A stretch of 28,656 bases of DNA, from assembly GCA_005879655.1 (NCBI GenBank), contig VBJK01000226.1:1-28656 (forward strand), in the 5' to 3' direction. Position numbers and translations under genes: made by a program. The first letter of the stretch is position 1. Each line of letters opens with the position of its first letter. Origin of the DNA: Chloroflexota bacterium (lineage in GTDB: Bacteria > Chloroflexota > Ktedonobacteria > Ktedonobacterales > Ktedonobacteraceae). A model generated the notes under the pieces. That model did no database searches. It saw nothing but the letters and a program-made list of their open reading frames with translations, and had not been told where the DNA came from. Positions 7,734 to 15,930 of the stretch are shown here, piece after piece.

Positions 7734-9509
7734 ATGAGTCAACAATATGGTGTGCTACGTGTCGTTCGTGTGCGTGCACCAGCCAATGCTACAACGGATC
7801 TCCAGCAACGCTACCCTACTGGATGGTTGCCGGAGGAGCGTTTGGTCCATCTGCTCACGCGCCGCGAGACGACCATTGGACGGGCATTGAGTAACGATGT
7901 CTGGCTGATGGACCCTACTGTGTCACGTGAGCACGCTCAGCTAGTTTTTGACGACTGCCAGGGGTGGCGCATCTGCAATTTGACACTGCATAATATTGTA
8001 CGGGTGAACGGGTGTCACCTGTCCAGTGGCGAGTGGTTACCTGTGCAACCACAAGATTACATTGTGCTGGGTAGCACAATGCTGCAACTTATTGCACCAC
8101 AAGCCGCACCAAACGGCTCCGAGAGCGCTATGCCTCAGCTGGCTCCTCTGCCGCAGGACGATGCGCTGAAGAATCATCATAACCACGTTATAGGGCAGAA
8201 TGGTACGGCTCCGCTGAAGGATTACAGCGTACCGGCAAAGTATCAATTCCGCAAACCACCTCAACGAGCTACACCTGTTGCCGCCACTGTATTACCGGAA
8301 CAACCAGAACCTGAACTTGTGGCACAGGCATGGGAAGACGAGGACGAAGAACAGTTCCTGGGCGTTGGCGTCACTCTGCAATTCGCTTTGCCTCAGCGTA
8401 TGGGTACCCGCACCCGCTGGATCATTGGTGGGTTTGGCATTGCCGTTTTGGTGATCAGCGCTATTATCACGTTTATTATTAATAGTATCATTTTCACTAT
8501 TGTCCTGTTAGTTAACTTTATCGATCGCTTTGAACGAGAACCATGGTTCCTACGCTTAGGCGCGTTTTTGTGGGGCGCAATCATTGCTATCCCTCCTGCA
8601 TTATTCATCGAGCAGCAGATTGGGACATACATACAGTCTGAAGCCGATCCATTACTGCATTCGGCGTTAATCGGGCTGAATGCTGGCTTCACTGAAGAGA
8701 CGATCAAAGGGCTGGGGCTGTTATTGCTTTTTTTTGCCTTGCGCGATGAATTTGATAATGTCACCGATGGCATTGTATACGGAGCATTGATTGGTGCGGG
8801 TTTTGCCATGGTGGAGAATTTCGTCTATTTTGCCTCTAACTCGAAGCATTTTTTTCTCTTTCTGGTTATTATGCGGGTTGTGTTGGGCTGGCTGTGTCAT
8901 TCGACGTTCACGGTTTGTTTTGGGGCGACACTAGGCTATGTGCGCCATACACGCGCGCGCTGGCGGCAGATGCTTGTTCCCTTATCGGGTTATATATTAG
9001 CAATCGCTTTACATTCAATCTTTGATTTTGTTGATTACTTCGCTAATGCAATCGTCCTGAGTTCGCCAAATGATCCTACGGTGATCTTCTTCTCCTGGGT
9101 CGCGGTGATTGGTGACTACATCCCCCCGTTTATCACGCAGATCGTCTTACTCTATTTCTTGATGAAGGCATTGGCACATGAGGCCGCAGTTATCCGCGAA
9201 TTTCTGGCGTCGGAGGTTGGTAGTGGTATTGTCACGGTGGGCGAATATACCCTCTTGCAAAACTCGTTCCAACGCACGCGAGAAGAGCGCCGTGTCTTGC
9301 GCCAAAGTGGGTTTCGCCAATGGTTGCGCGTAAAAGATCTCTATCAGACGGAGATTGGCCTGGCATTCCGTAAGTGGCATGTGAGCATGGGCGATAAGCC
9401 AAAGCTGGGCTATCTACAGCCGGAGGATGCGTATCGCCAGCGGATCAAACGTTTACGGCAGGAGATCATGAATGCCGAGACCAAGAAGAAGACGCCAGGG
9501 CACCCATAA
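7734..9509 (+). CDS. FHA domain fused to PrsW-family intramembrane protease
   Basis: A 591-residue protein. Residues ~45-120 form a forkhead-associated domain, which binds phosphothreonine peptides (TTIGRALSNDV, then SREHAQL, then VNG). Residues 120-225 are a polar, proline- and acid-rich linker. From ~228 a multi-pass membrane region follows with PrsW signatures: FEREPW (267-271), FTEETIKG (319-326), ENFVY (361-365), CHSTF (388-392) and LHSIFDF (426-432). PrsW proteins are glutamate-type intramembrane proteases, in Bacillus acting on an anti-sigma factor, and the EE and EN motifs supply the expected residues. The last ~110 residues are basic and cytosolic. A GGGGACGG ribosome site precedes the ATG. 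The FHA part suggests recruitment to, or control by, Ser/Thr-phosphorylated partners; this is inference. Confidence 0.88.
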   Translation: MSQQYGVLRVVRVRAPANATTDLQQRYPTGWLPEERLVHLLTRRETTIGRALSNDVWLMDPTVSREHAQLVFDDCQGWRICNLTLHNIVRVNGCHLSSGEWLPVQPQDYIVLGSTMLQLIAPQAAPNGSESAMPQLAPLPQDDALKNHHNHVIGQNGTAPLKDYSVPAKYQFRKPPQRATPVAATVLPEQPEPELVAQAWEDEDEEQFLGVGVTLQFALPQRMGTRTRWIIGGFGIAVLVISAIITFIINSIIFTIVLLVNFIDRFEREPWFLRLGAFLWGAIIAIPPALFIEQQIGTYIQSEADPLLHSALIGLNAGFTEETIKGLGLLLLFFALRDEFDNVTDGIVYGALIGAGFAMVENFVYFASNSKHFFLFLVIMRVVLGWLCHSTFTVCFGATLGYVRHTRARWRQMLVPLSGYILAIALHSIFDFVDYFANAIVLSSPNDPTVIFFSWVAVIGDYIPPFITQIVLLYFLMKALAHEAAVIREFLASEVGSGIVTVGEYTLLQNSFQRTREERRVLRQSGFRQWLRVKDLYQTEIGLAFRKWHVSMGDKPKLGYLQPEDAYRQRIKRLRQEIMNAETKKKTPGHP

Positions 9510-9571
9510 TCCACCCTTACGCGGGCATGTGGTAGAATATCTGATGTAGTTGAGCAGACACAGGAGGCCAA

Positions 9572-10654
9572 GTGAGCGCAAATACCTTTTTACAGATCTA
9601 CTACTACATGAGCCTCACGCGTGCTATGGAAGACCGCACCCGTACCCTCTTTTTACAGGGGCGCATCATGGGCGGTGTTTATACAGCACAGGGGCACGAG
9701 GCGACAACTGTCGGGGCAGCAATGACGCTGCGCGATGGAGACTGCATTGTTCCGCAGCACCGAGATCTGGGTATGCATCTGGTGCGAGGCACGTCTCCAC
9801 GTGCTGTAATGTGTCAGTGGCTAGCTCGCGGCAATTCTCCAACCCTGGGACGCGATGGGCAGATTCATATTGGCGATATGCATCATGGTATTGTGCCAAT
9901 GATCAGCTTGCTGGGTGAATCACTGCCGGTCGCTTGTGGTGTCGCATTAACAATGAAGCGTTTCAAGCGCACAAACGTTGTCCTGGCATCATGTGGTGAT
10001 GGTGCGACCAATACGGGGCCATTTCATGAAGCGATGAATTTTGCTTCCGTCCAAAAGTTTCCTCTGGTACTCGTAATAGAAAATAATGGCTATGCTTACT
10101 CTACTCCCACTTATAAGCAATTTGCTATACAAAATCTCTCGGAGCGGGCACACGCTTATGGTATACCTGGTGAGAGTATTGATGGAAACGATGTCTTAGC
10201 GGTCATGGAGACCGTAGCAAAGGCGGTAGAAAATGCGCGTAGTGCGAAAGGACCGGCGATTATTGAATGTAAGACTTTTCGTGTGCGGGGGCACTCGGAA
10301 GCTGACAACGCCGACTATGTGCCACAAGAAGTACGTATGGAGTGGCTGGCCAAAGATCCTATCAAGCGTTTTGAGCGCTACTTGACGGAGCAAGGTATCT
10401 TAACTGCCGCCAAGAAGGCTGAGATCGCGGCGAACATTAAGGCTGTAGTTGATGACGCGGTACACTTTGCCGAAAATAGTCCCGCGCCAGATGTTGCCAC
10501 TGTGGCTGATTACATTTTTGCTCCCGCTGGTCCGATTGCCATTATTGGCGAAGCAGAGGCGAACAATCCACGTTACGTTAATGCACTGGATACGCGAACA
10601 GGTCAGCCATTTTCCACTGTAAGCAAGGCAGAGGAGGCCGTGGGACGGCGATGA
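9572..10654 (+). CDS. pdhA: Pyruvate (2-oxo acid) dehydrogenase E1 component, alpha subunit
   Basis: E1 alpha decarboxylates pyruvate with thiamine diphosphate and hands the acetyl group to the lipoyl arm of E2. The 360-residue protein shows the thiamine diphosphate motif GDGATNTGPFHEAMN (142 onward) ending in ENN (170-172), the HRD of PQHRDLG, and the loop RVRGHSEADN. The start is GTG at 9572, chosen for the AGGAGG at 9562-9567. The gene heads a co-directional cluster and its stop overlaps the E1 beta start by 4 nt (ATGA), so the two subunits are translationally coupled. Acetoin dehydrogenase E1 (acoA) is hard to separate by sequence; the linked lipA is compatible with either. Confidence 0.9.
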   Translation: MSANTFLQIYYYMSLTRAMEDRTRTLFLQGRIMGGVYTAQGHEATTVGAAMTLRDGDCIVPQHRDLGMHLVRGTSPRAVMCQWLARGNSPTLGRDGQIHIGDMHHGIVPMISLLGESLPVACGVALTMKRFKRTNVVLASCGDGATNTGPFHEAMNFASVQKFPLVLVIENNGYAYSTPTYKQFAIQNLSERAHAYGIPGESIDGNDVLAVMETVAKAVENARSAKGPAIIECKTFRVRGHSEADNADYVPQEVRMEWLAKDPIKRFERYLTEQGILTAAKKAEIAANIKAVVDDAVHFAENSPAPDVATVADYIFAPAGPIAIIGEAEANNPRYVNALDTRTGQPFSTVSKAEEAVGRR

Positions 10655-11640
10655 GCGAGAAGAAAAGTACTTACCTGGAAGCCATTAGCCAGGCAATACG
10701 CGAAGAGATGCGTCGGGATGAAGCGGTCTTCCTCCTGGGCGAGGATGTTGGCACATATGGCGGAGCCTTTAAAGTCAGCGCGGGTCTGCTAGAGGAATTT
10801 GGGTCAGAGCGTGTCATTGATACACCAATGGCCGAAGCTGCCATTATTGGTTCCGCAGTAGGGGCGGCATTGATGGGCATGCGCCCAATTGCCGAGATGC
10901 AATTTATTGACTTCATCACCTGTGGCTTCGATCAAATCATCAATATGGCTAGCAAAATGTACTGGCGTGTAGGGATGCCTGTACCAATTGTCATTCGTGG
11001 TCCTGCGGGCGGTGGCACAAAGGGTGGTCCATTCCATTCGTCCAGCCCTGAAGCATGGTTCTTTCATACACCAGGCATGAAGGTCGTAATGCCTTCGACT
11101 GCTTATGATGCAAAGGGATTATTAAAAGCTGCGATCCGCGACAATAATCCTGTCCTCTATCTGGAGCACAAGCTGCTGTATCGCGTGCCCGCGCTACGCG
11201 AAGTGTTGCCCGAAGAAGATTATGTTGTGCCGCTAGGAAAAGCAGCTGTACGGCGCGAAGGTGAGGACATGACTATCCTGACGTATGGGGCGATGGTGTA
11301 TCAATGTCTTCAGGCTGCTCACGTGCTAGAAGAGGAGGATGATCTGGAAGTCGAGGTCATTGACCTGCGTACCATTACTCCACTTGACCGTGAGATGATC
11401 ATGGCGTCAGTTAAACGCACGAATAAAGTGCTGATCGTGCATGAGGATACCCTCACTGGCGGGATAGGGGCTGAACTGGCGGCACTGCTAGCGGACGGCC
11501 TTTTTGAGTACCTGGACGGACCGATTACGCGTGTCGCCGCGCCAGATGTGCCATTCCCTTATGCTCCGACCTTAGAAGCGGGCTATCTACCCAATGCTGA
11601 GAAAATTCTCTCAGCAGCACGCAAATTAGCGGCCTATTAA
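10651..11640 (+). CDS. pdhB: Pyruvate (2-oxo acid) dehydrogenase E1 component, beta subunit
   Basis: 329 residues, the usual length of the beta chain that pairs with E1 alpha to form the thiamine diphosphate site. Diagnostic stretches are LLGEDVGTYGGAFKVS near residue 27, DTPMAEAAIIGSAVGAA, the potassium/interface region FIDFITCGFDQI, GPAGGGTKGGPFHSSSPE and the C-terminal transketolase domain (VEVIDLRTITPLD, then VHEDTLTGGIGAE). The start ATG overlaps the E1 alpha stop. About 100 bp separate it from the E2 gene, and no terminator is seen there. BCKDH or acetoin dehydrogenase beta are alternatives. Confidence 0.92.
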   Translation: MSEKKSTYLEAISQAIREEMRRDEAVFLLGEDVGTYGGAFKVSAGLLEEFGSERVIDTPMAEAAIIGSAVGAALMGMRPIAEMQFIDFITCGFDQIINMASKMYWRVGMPVPIVIRGPAGGGTKGGPFHSSSPEAWFFHTPGMKVVMPSTAYDAKGLLKAAIRDNNPVLYLEHKLLYRVPALREVLPEEDYVVPLGKAAVRREGEDMTILTYGAMVYQCLQAAHVLEEEDDLEVEVIDLRTITPLDREMIMASVKRTNKVLIVHEDTLTGGIGAELAALLADGLFEYLDGPITRVAAPDVPFPYAPTLEAGYLPNAEKILSAARKLAAY

Positions 11641-11744
11641 AGGTGCAACAACCTTGCAAAAGCATGTATGATAACAGGAACTGTAGTTATGAATCGTGAT
11701 AAGCAACATATCAGCATCTTCTATGCAGACAAAGGAGTTTACAC

Positions 11745-13020
11745 ATGCCGACGCCGGTAAAGATGCCTCGCTTGGGAGAATCTGTCGCTGAAGGGACCGT
11801 GGGCGCGTGGTTAAAGCAAGAGGGCGACTATGTTGAAAAAGATGAGGCTATTGCGGAAATTATCACCGATAACAGATATTGCTTTGATTGAAGAGAGCGC
11901 TGATGTTACTCTATCTGCTGGTGCAGCACCCGGTTCTGATGTTGCACCTGTAAACGGTGCCAGGCAGGCAGCTACACCCGTTCTGAAAGAAGTAACCGCC
12001 AATCAATTTCAGCGCAATGATGCCTATGGGGCGACTCCGGTCGAGCGAGTCGATGAAGAAGAGCGCCAACGTATCTCTCCATTGGCAAGGAGGTTAGCAC
12101 GGGAACACGGCATTAATTTAAACGATATTGTCGGCACAGGCGCAGGAGGACGCGTACGTAAAGAAGATATCCTCGCCTACATAGCGCAACGCCAGGCTGC
12201 TGCGGAGGAAGCTATCTCGCAGGCCGCCACCGTAGAGACTTCTGCCAGACCCATCACAGCCATGCAACCGATCTTTGCAACTCCCACAACTGCCAGCTCG
12301 ACAACTAGTGCAGGAACAGACGAAGAGCTTGTCACACCCAGTCGTATGCGGCTGGCCATTGCTGAACATATGGTGCGTAGTAAGCGCACATCACCACACG
12401 CCACAACCATAGTAGAGGTCGATATGACGAATATCGCAAAGTGGCTGGAGCAAAATAAAGAAGAGTTTAAACGGCGTGAAGGGTATGCAATTAGCTATGT
12501 CCCCTTTGTTATGAAGGCTGTGTGCGAAGGCATTCGCAAATACCCATTGATCAACTCTACCTGGACCGAGGACAATAAGATCATCATCAAGAAACGGATC
12601 AACTTAGGGATAGCAGTGGCCACCGATGTTGGCCTAGTTGTCCCGACTGTCTATGATGCAGATCAGTATACGCTAGCAGGTCTGGCGCGGCAGGTAAGTT
12701 CGCTGGCACAGCGTGCGCGTACCAACAAGTTGACCATACAGGACATGCAAAACAGTACATTTGTGGTAAATAATCCTGGTGTCTTTGGTACTATTATTTC
12801 AGTGCCCATTATCAACCAGCCACACGCGGGCATTCTCAGCATGGATGCCGTCGTGAAACGACCTGTGGTTGTTGAGGATGACGCCATTGCTATACGCTCG
12901 ATGATGTACCTGTGTCTCTCATTCGACCATCGCATTCTGGATGGGGCGGGAGCTGGCGGCTTCTTGCAGGCGGTACGCACTAAGGTGCAAAACTATGGTC
13001 GGGAAATAGACGTTTATTAG
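11745..13020 (+). pseudogene. pdhC: Dihydrolipoamide acyltransferase (E2), lipoyl domain broken by deletion and frameshift
   Basis: Translation from ATG 11745 (AAAGGAG 7 nt upstream) gives a normal lipoyl-domain beginning ([17 protein letters not shown], then EAIAEIITD) but meets a stop at 11889. Just past TD, where the lipoylated lysine of TDK is expected, the other frame takes over at TDIALIEES, the end of a lipoyl domain. So ~30 codons, including the lysine and the second half of the domain, are missing and the frame shifts. The remainder is sound: a peripheral subunit-binding domain (RISPLARRLAREHGINL ... GRVRKEDILAYI) and the catalytic domain ending in SFDHRILDGAGAGG with the HxxxDG motif. 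An ATG at 11830 preceded by GAGGGC could restart translation and yield a 396-residue E2 without lipoate, which could not shuttle acetyl groups. It may be real decay or a sequence error. Confidence 0.85.
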
Positions 13021-13063
13021 AGGTACACATCTTTTTTTCATTGAGCAGAAGCGTTGCACATTG

Positions 13064-13086
13064 CGTAGTTGCGCAATTTATTGTGC
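13064..13086 (+). repeat. Palindromic repeat copy 1, upstream of lipA
   Basis: CGTAGTTGCGCAATT (13064-13078) recurs exactly at 14015-14029. Here GCGCAAT (13071-13077) and ATTGTGC (13080-13086) form a 7-bp stem with one G-U and a 2-nt tip. It lies 46 bp before lipA. Confidence 0.6.
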
Positions 13087-13131
13087 CTGGAACATAAGAG
13101 AAGAAAACATGTTATATAGAACAGGGAAAGA

Positions 13132-14019
13132 ATGATGACCACGATGATCCCTCAACGCCGTCCTGAGTGGCTGAAGGTGAGTGCTCCCAAGGGAGAAAAT
13201 TACGAGCAATTAAAACAGTTGATGCGTGGGCAAGCGTTGCATACGGTATGCGAGGAGGCGCGTTGTCCAAACATTGGCGAATGCTGGGGACATAAAACAG
13301 CAACCTTCATGATTTTAGGACGTGTTTGTACACGCAGCTGTGGCTTCTGTGCCGTGGAGACTGGCCGTCCACTTGGCATGGATTGGGAAGAGCCAAAGCG
13401 CGTAGCTGAAGCTGTCAAACAGATGGGATTGCAACACGCCGTTGTCACTTCTGTCAACCGCGATGAGCTGAAAGACGGCGGTGCCGCTGTGTTTGCAGCA
13501 ACTATTCGCTGGATTCGCCGTCTAAGCCCGCACTGTAAGGTAGAAGTTTTAACACCTGATTTTAAGGGCGATTTCGATGCGTTACGGGTCGTAATCGATG
13601 CTAAGCCGAACGTATTCAACCACAATGTCGAAACCATCCCCAGATTGTACAAACGCGTGCGTCCGCAGGCTCTATACAAGCGGTCGTTGCAGGTGTTAAA
13701 ATGGGCGAAAGAATTGAACCCCACAGCGTCTACAAAGTCGGGCTTTATGCTTGGCTTAGGCGAGACGTGGGATGAAGTGCTGGCAGTCATGCATGATCTG
13801 CACGAGCACGATGTAGATATTCTGACCATTGGACAATATCTGCGCCCATCTTTTCAACACTTACCTATTCAACGCTACATTCCATTAGAGGAATTTGCCG
13901 CCTTGAAGGCCGAAGGCCAGCGGATGGGCTTCCGACATGTAGAATCTGGCCCATTCGTACGTAGCTCGTATCATGCGCATGAACAGGCCACCGGTGCAGA
14001 AGAAATGTATAATCCGTAG
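13132..14019 (+). CDS. lipA: Lipoyl synthase
   Basis: A radical-SAM enzyme that inserts two sulfurs into the octanoyl chain on lipoyl domains of E2-type proteins. Both iron-sulfur sites are visible: auxiliary-cluster cysteines 40, 45 and 51 ([12 protein letters not shown]) and radical-SAM cysteines 66, 70 and 73 (CTRSCGFC). The C-terminal RSSY (277-280) supplies the serine ligand of the auxiliary cluster. The length of 295 residues is typical. Two ATGs stand together at 13132; AGGGAAAG precedes them. The product would modify the E2 encoded just upstream, so its position in the pdh cluster makes functional sense. No lipB or lplA octanoyl/lipoate ligase is in the window. Confidence 0.96.
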   Translation: MMTTMIPQRRPEWLKVSAPKGENYEQLKQLMRGQALHTVCEEARCPNIGECWGHKTATFMILGRVCTRSCGFCAVETGRPLGMDWEEPKRVAEAVKQMGLQHAVVTSVNRDELKDGGAAVFAATIRWIRRLSPHCKVEVLTPDFKGDFDALRVVIDAKPNVFNHNVETIPRLYKRVRPQALYKRSLQVLKWAKELNPTASTKSGFMLGLGETWDEVLAVMHDLHEHDVDILTIGQYLRPSFQHLPIQRYIPLEEFAALKAEGQRMGFRHVESGPFVRSSYHAHEQATGAEEMYNP

Positions 14020-14037
14020 TTGCGCAATTCATTGCGC
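14015..14037 (+). repeat. Palindromic repeat copy 2, between lipA and the hydrolase
   Basis: The same 15-nt block as at 13064 is followed by a perfect 7-bp stem, GCGCAAT (14022-14028) and ATTGCGC (14031-14037), with a 2-nt tip. The stop codon of lipA is part of the repeat and the downstream start is 17 bp away. Relative to copy 1 the stem differs by C for T in the 3' arm, turning a G-U into a G-C pair, so pairing is kept. Confidence 0.6.
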
Positions 14038-14053
14038 CAAGGAGCGTGAAGCC

Positions 14054-14851
14054 ATGAAAGCAAAAATTCATGGGGCAGAGCTTGCCTATGACGATCACGG
14101 AGCAGGATATCCGATTATTTTTTTGCATGCCTTCCCATTGCATCGCAGTATGTGGAAGCCACAGATAGAGGCATTGCTCAGCGAGCAACACTATCGTCTG
14201 GTCGCTCTCGACTGGCGAGGTTTTGGCGAGAGCGAGATCAATGTCAATGTGGCGACTATGGAGTTATTTGCAGATGACGTGGCTGCGTTAATGGACACAT
14301 TAGGCATGCAGAATACGATTCTCTGTGGACTCTCGATGGGTGGTTATGCTGCCTTTGCATTTCTACGCAAGTATCCTCAGCGTGTGCGCGGGTTGATCCT
14401 AGCAGATACACGCCCCGGGGCTGACACAAGCGAGGGGAAAGCCAATCGTGAAAAGGTTGCCCTGCTGGCCGAAACGCGAGGAACCGATGCCATAGCCGAT
14501 TTGCATATCCCTAAGCTACTCTCGGAGTATACGCGGCAGCATCAACCAGAAGTAGAGCTACGTGTCAGACAGATGATCAATACCGCGACCATACAAGGTA
14601 TTGCCGCAGCTTCGCGTGGTATGGTGGTGCGCAGCGATGCAAGCGAACTGCTCTCGACCATTACATGTCCGACACTGGTGATTGTTGGCGAACAAGACAG
14701 CTTAACTCCACCGGCGGTTGCTCAAGAATATGCTGCCCAGATCCCTGGCGCACAATATACAGTGATCCCTCTGGCTGGCCACCTATCAAATCTAGAGCAA
14801 CCTGAGTTATTCCTGAATGCAATGCGCAATTTCCTGCGCTCATCATTTTAA
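14054..14851 (+). CDS. Alpha/beta-fold hydrolase
   Basis: A 265-residue alpha/beta hydrolase with an intact triad: nucleophile Ser94 in GLSMGG, acid Asp215 in GEQDSLTPP and His243 in AGHLSN. The oxyanion region is FLHAFPLH near residue 23. The start at 14054 is chosen because GGAG lies 10 nt upstream and the protein then begins exactly where such domains begin; the frame is open further upstream into lipA. It resembles 3-oxoadipate enol-lactonase or general carboxylesterase-type members, but the substrate cannot be read from sequence. It is 34 bp behind lipA and probably co-transcribed. Confidence 0.85.
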   Translation: MKAKIHGAELAYDDHGAGYPIIFLHAFPLHRSMWKPQIEALLSEQHYRLVALDWRGFGESEINVNVATMELFADDVAALMDTLGMQNTILCGLSMGGYAAFAFLRKYPQRVRGLILADTRPGADTSEGKANREKVALLAETRGTDAIADLHIPKLLSEYTRQHQPEVELRVRQMINTATIQGIAAASRGMVVRSDASELLSTITCPTLVIVGEQDSLTPPAVAQEYAAQIPGAQYTVIPLAGHLSNLEQPELFLNAMRNFLRSSF

Positions 14852-15039
14852 TGATCATCGCCATCTTTAGTGGCACAGAGAGCTTGATAGGTATTTCCTG
14901 TATTTCATGATATGGCGCTAATGAGGCTAAGTCTACGTGACAGTCTTCTACGTAGTCTAAGCATGTACTTAATCAAGCCCATGTGACTGTGTCCAATTAG
15001 GAAATAATATTACATCAGGCGAGGATATGAGGTGGGAGT

Positions 15040-15453
15040 ATGAGCCAGCCGCAATGTCATAAGAAGCGGCGACAGATCGTTCTTGTAGTAGACGACAATC
15101 CGGCCATAAGAGATATGGTCTCCTGGGCATTAGAGCTGAACGGGTATAAGCCGGTTGAAGCCGCTGAGGGACAGGAGGCTCTGGATTGGGTGAAGAGTGC
15201 TGCTCGTGAAGGTTTATATCCTACGGTTATTTTGCTAGATCTGGCGATGCCTGGGATGTGTGGTAGGATCTTCCTGCAACAGTTGCGTGCCTATTGGCAA
15301 ACAGCCTGCTCGCAGCAATCACAGCCAGCCGTTGTTGTCATTACAGCAGAGACGAGTGGCGCTAATGCTGCTAGTCTCGGCGTGGAGCAGGTTATTGCTA
15401 AACCTTTTCATGTGCGTGAATTGCTGGAAGCTGTGCATAGTTTTGCCAGTTAA
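15040..15453 (+). CDS. Single-domain response regulator (CheY-like)
   Basis: A 137-residue stand-alone receiver domain. The acidic pocket is Asp18-Asp19 (VVDDN), the phospho-acceptor is Asp67 (LLDLAMPGM), the switch threonine Thr102 (ITAET) and the conserved lysine Lys121 (AKPF). No output domain is present, so it would act through protein partners or as a phosphorelay intermediate. A GAGGTGGGAG stretch precedes the ATG. No histidine kinase is adjacent. It is followed by a strong terminator, so it is a one-gene unit. Confidence 0.9.
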   Translation: MSQPQCHKKRRQIVLVVDDNPAIRDMVSWALELNGYKPVEAAEGQEALDWVKSAAREGLYPTVILLDLAMPGMCGRIFLQQLRAYWQTACSQQSQPAVVVITAETSGANAASLGVEQVIAKPFHVRELLEAVHSFAS

Positions 15454-15507
15454 TGAGTAATATGTATTTTTAACCATGGTTTCTGTTAAACAAGATAAGA
15501 ACATGTG

Positions 15508-15564
15508 AGACGTGCAAGCAATTATAAGCATCTCTGCTATAATTGCTCGCATTGCGTCTGTTTT
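15508..15564. terminator. Terminator hairpin between convergent genes
   Basis: An outer stem AGACG (15508-15512) with CGTCT (15555-15559) encloses a 10-bp inner stem AGCAATTATA (15517-15526) with TATAATTGCT (15538-15547). The plus strand then reads GTTTT. It serves the response regulator and may also serve the minus-strand frame ending at 15614. Confidence 0.65.
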
Positions 15565-15613
15565 ACCATGATAATGCTCTAGGACTTTGGTATCGTTTGT
15601 TTAACTGCACCTC

Positions 15614-15883
15614 TTACCCGTTGTCTATAGCAATATTGTTGAGACACACTTCGGCATTTGGAAAACGTGCAATGAGTATTAACTCACCTCCCATAGCCTC
15701 TACTGCTTTTCTGAGCTTGCTAATATGCATATCGCTACGTCGTTCCATCCGCGAAACGGCAGCTTGTTTGATGCCAAGCAGTTCTCCTAATTCTTCTTGC
15801 GCAATATCCAGTGCTTCCTGTGCACCTTCTGTAAACTCATCCCACCATTGTTCAAACTCATCAGTAAATTCTACTTCCCACAT
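15614..15883 (-). pseudogene. Hybrid of toxin N-terminus and XRE antitoxin (deleted toxin-antitoxin locus)
   Basis: The 89-residue frame starts with MWEVEFTDEFEQWWDEFTEG, the typical beginning of RelE/ParE-type (HigB) toxins. After ~28 residues it passes straight into the helix-turn-helix of an XRE antitoxin: LGELLGIKQAAVSRMERR, then SDMHISKLRKAVEAMGGEL. Normally these belong to two adjacent genes. The end of the toxin and the start of the antitoxin are therefore missing, and the join happens to be in frame. The toxin's catalytic part is gone, while the DNA-binding part appears complete. The protein could still bind the palindrome just upstream. It is either a harmless relic or a solitary repressor. 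Confidence 0.75.
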
Positions 15884-15895
15884 GCCACTCTTAAT

Positions 15896-15915
15896 ATATT
15901 ACGTTGGTGTAATAT
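15896..15915. promoter_or_regulatory. Palindromic operator before the hybrid antitoxin
   Basis: ATATTAC (15896-15902) and GTAATAT (15909-15915) form a perfect 7-bp inverted repeat with a 6-bp spacer, 13 bp upstream of the minus-strand start codon. Position and symmetry fit the autoregulatory operator of the toxin-antitoxin locus from which the hybrid derives. Confidence 0.55.
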
Positions 15916-15930
15916 TCAAGTGGCTCTGTC

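Noticed and set aside
9550..9918. 122-codon frame overlapping pdhA in another frame
   Set aside because: Out-of-frame shadow of E1 alpha, whose frame has clear cofactor motifs.
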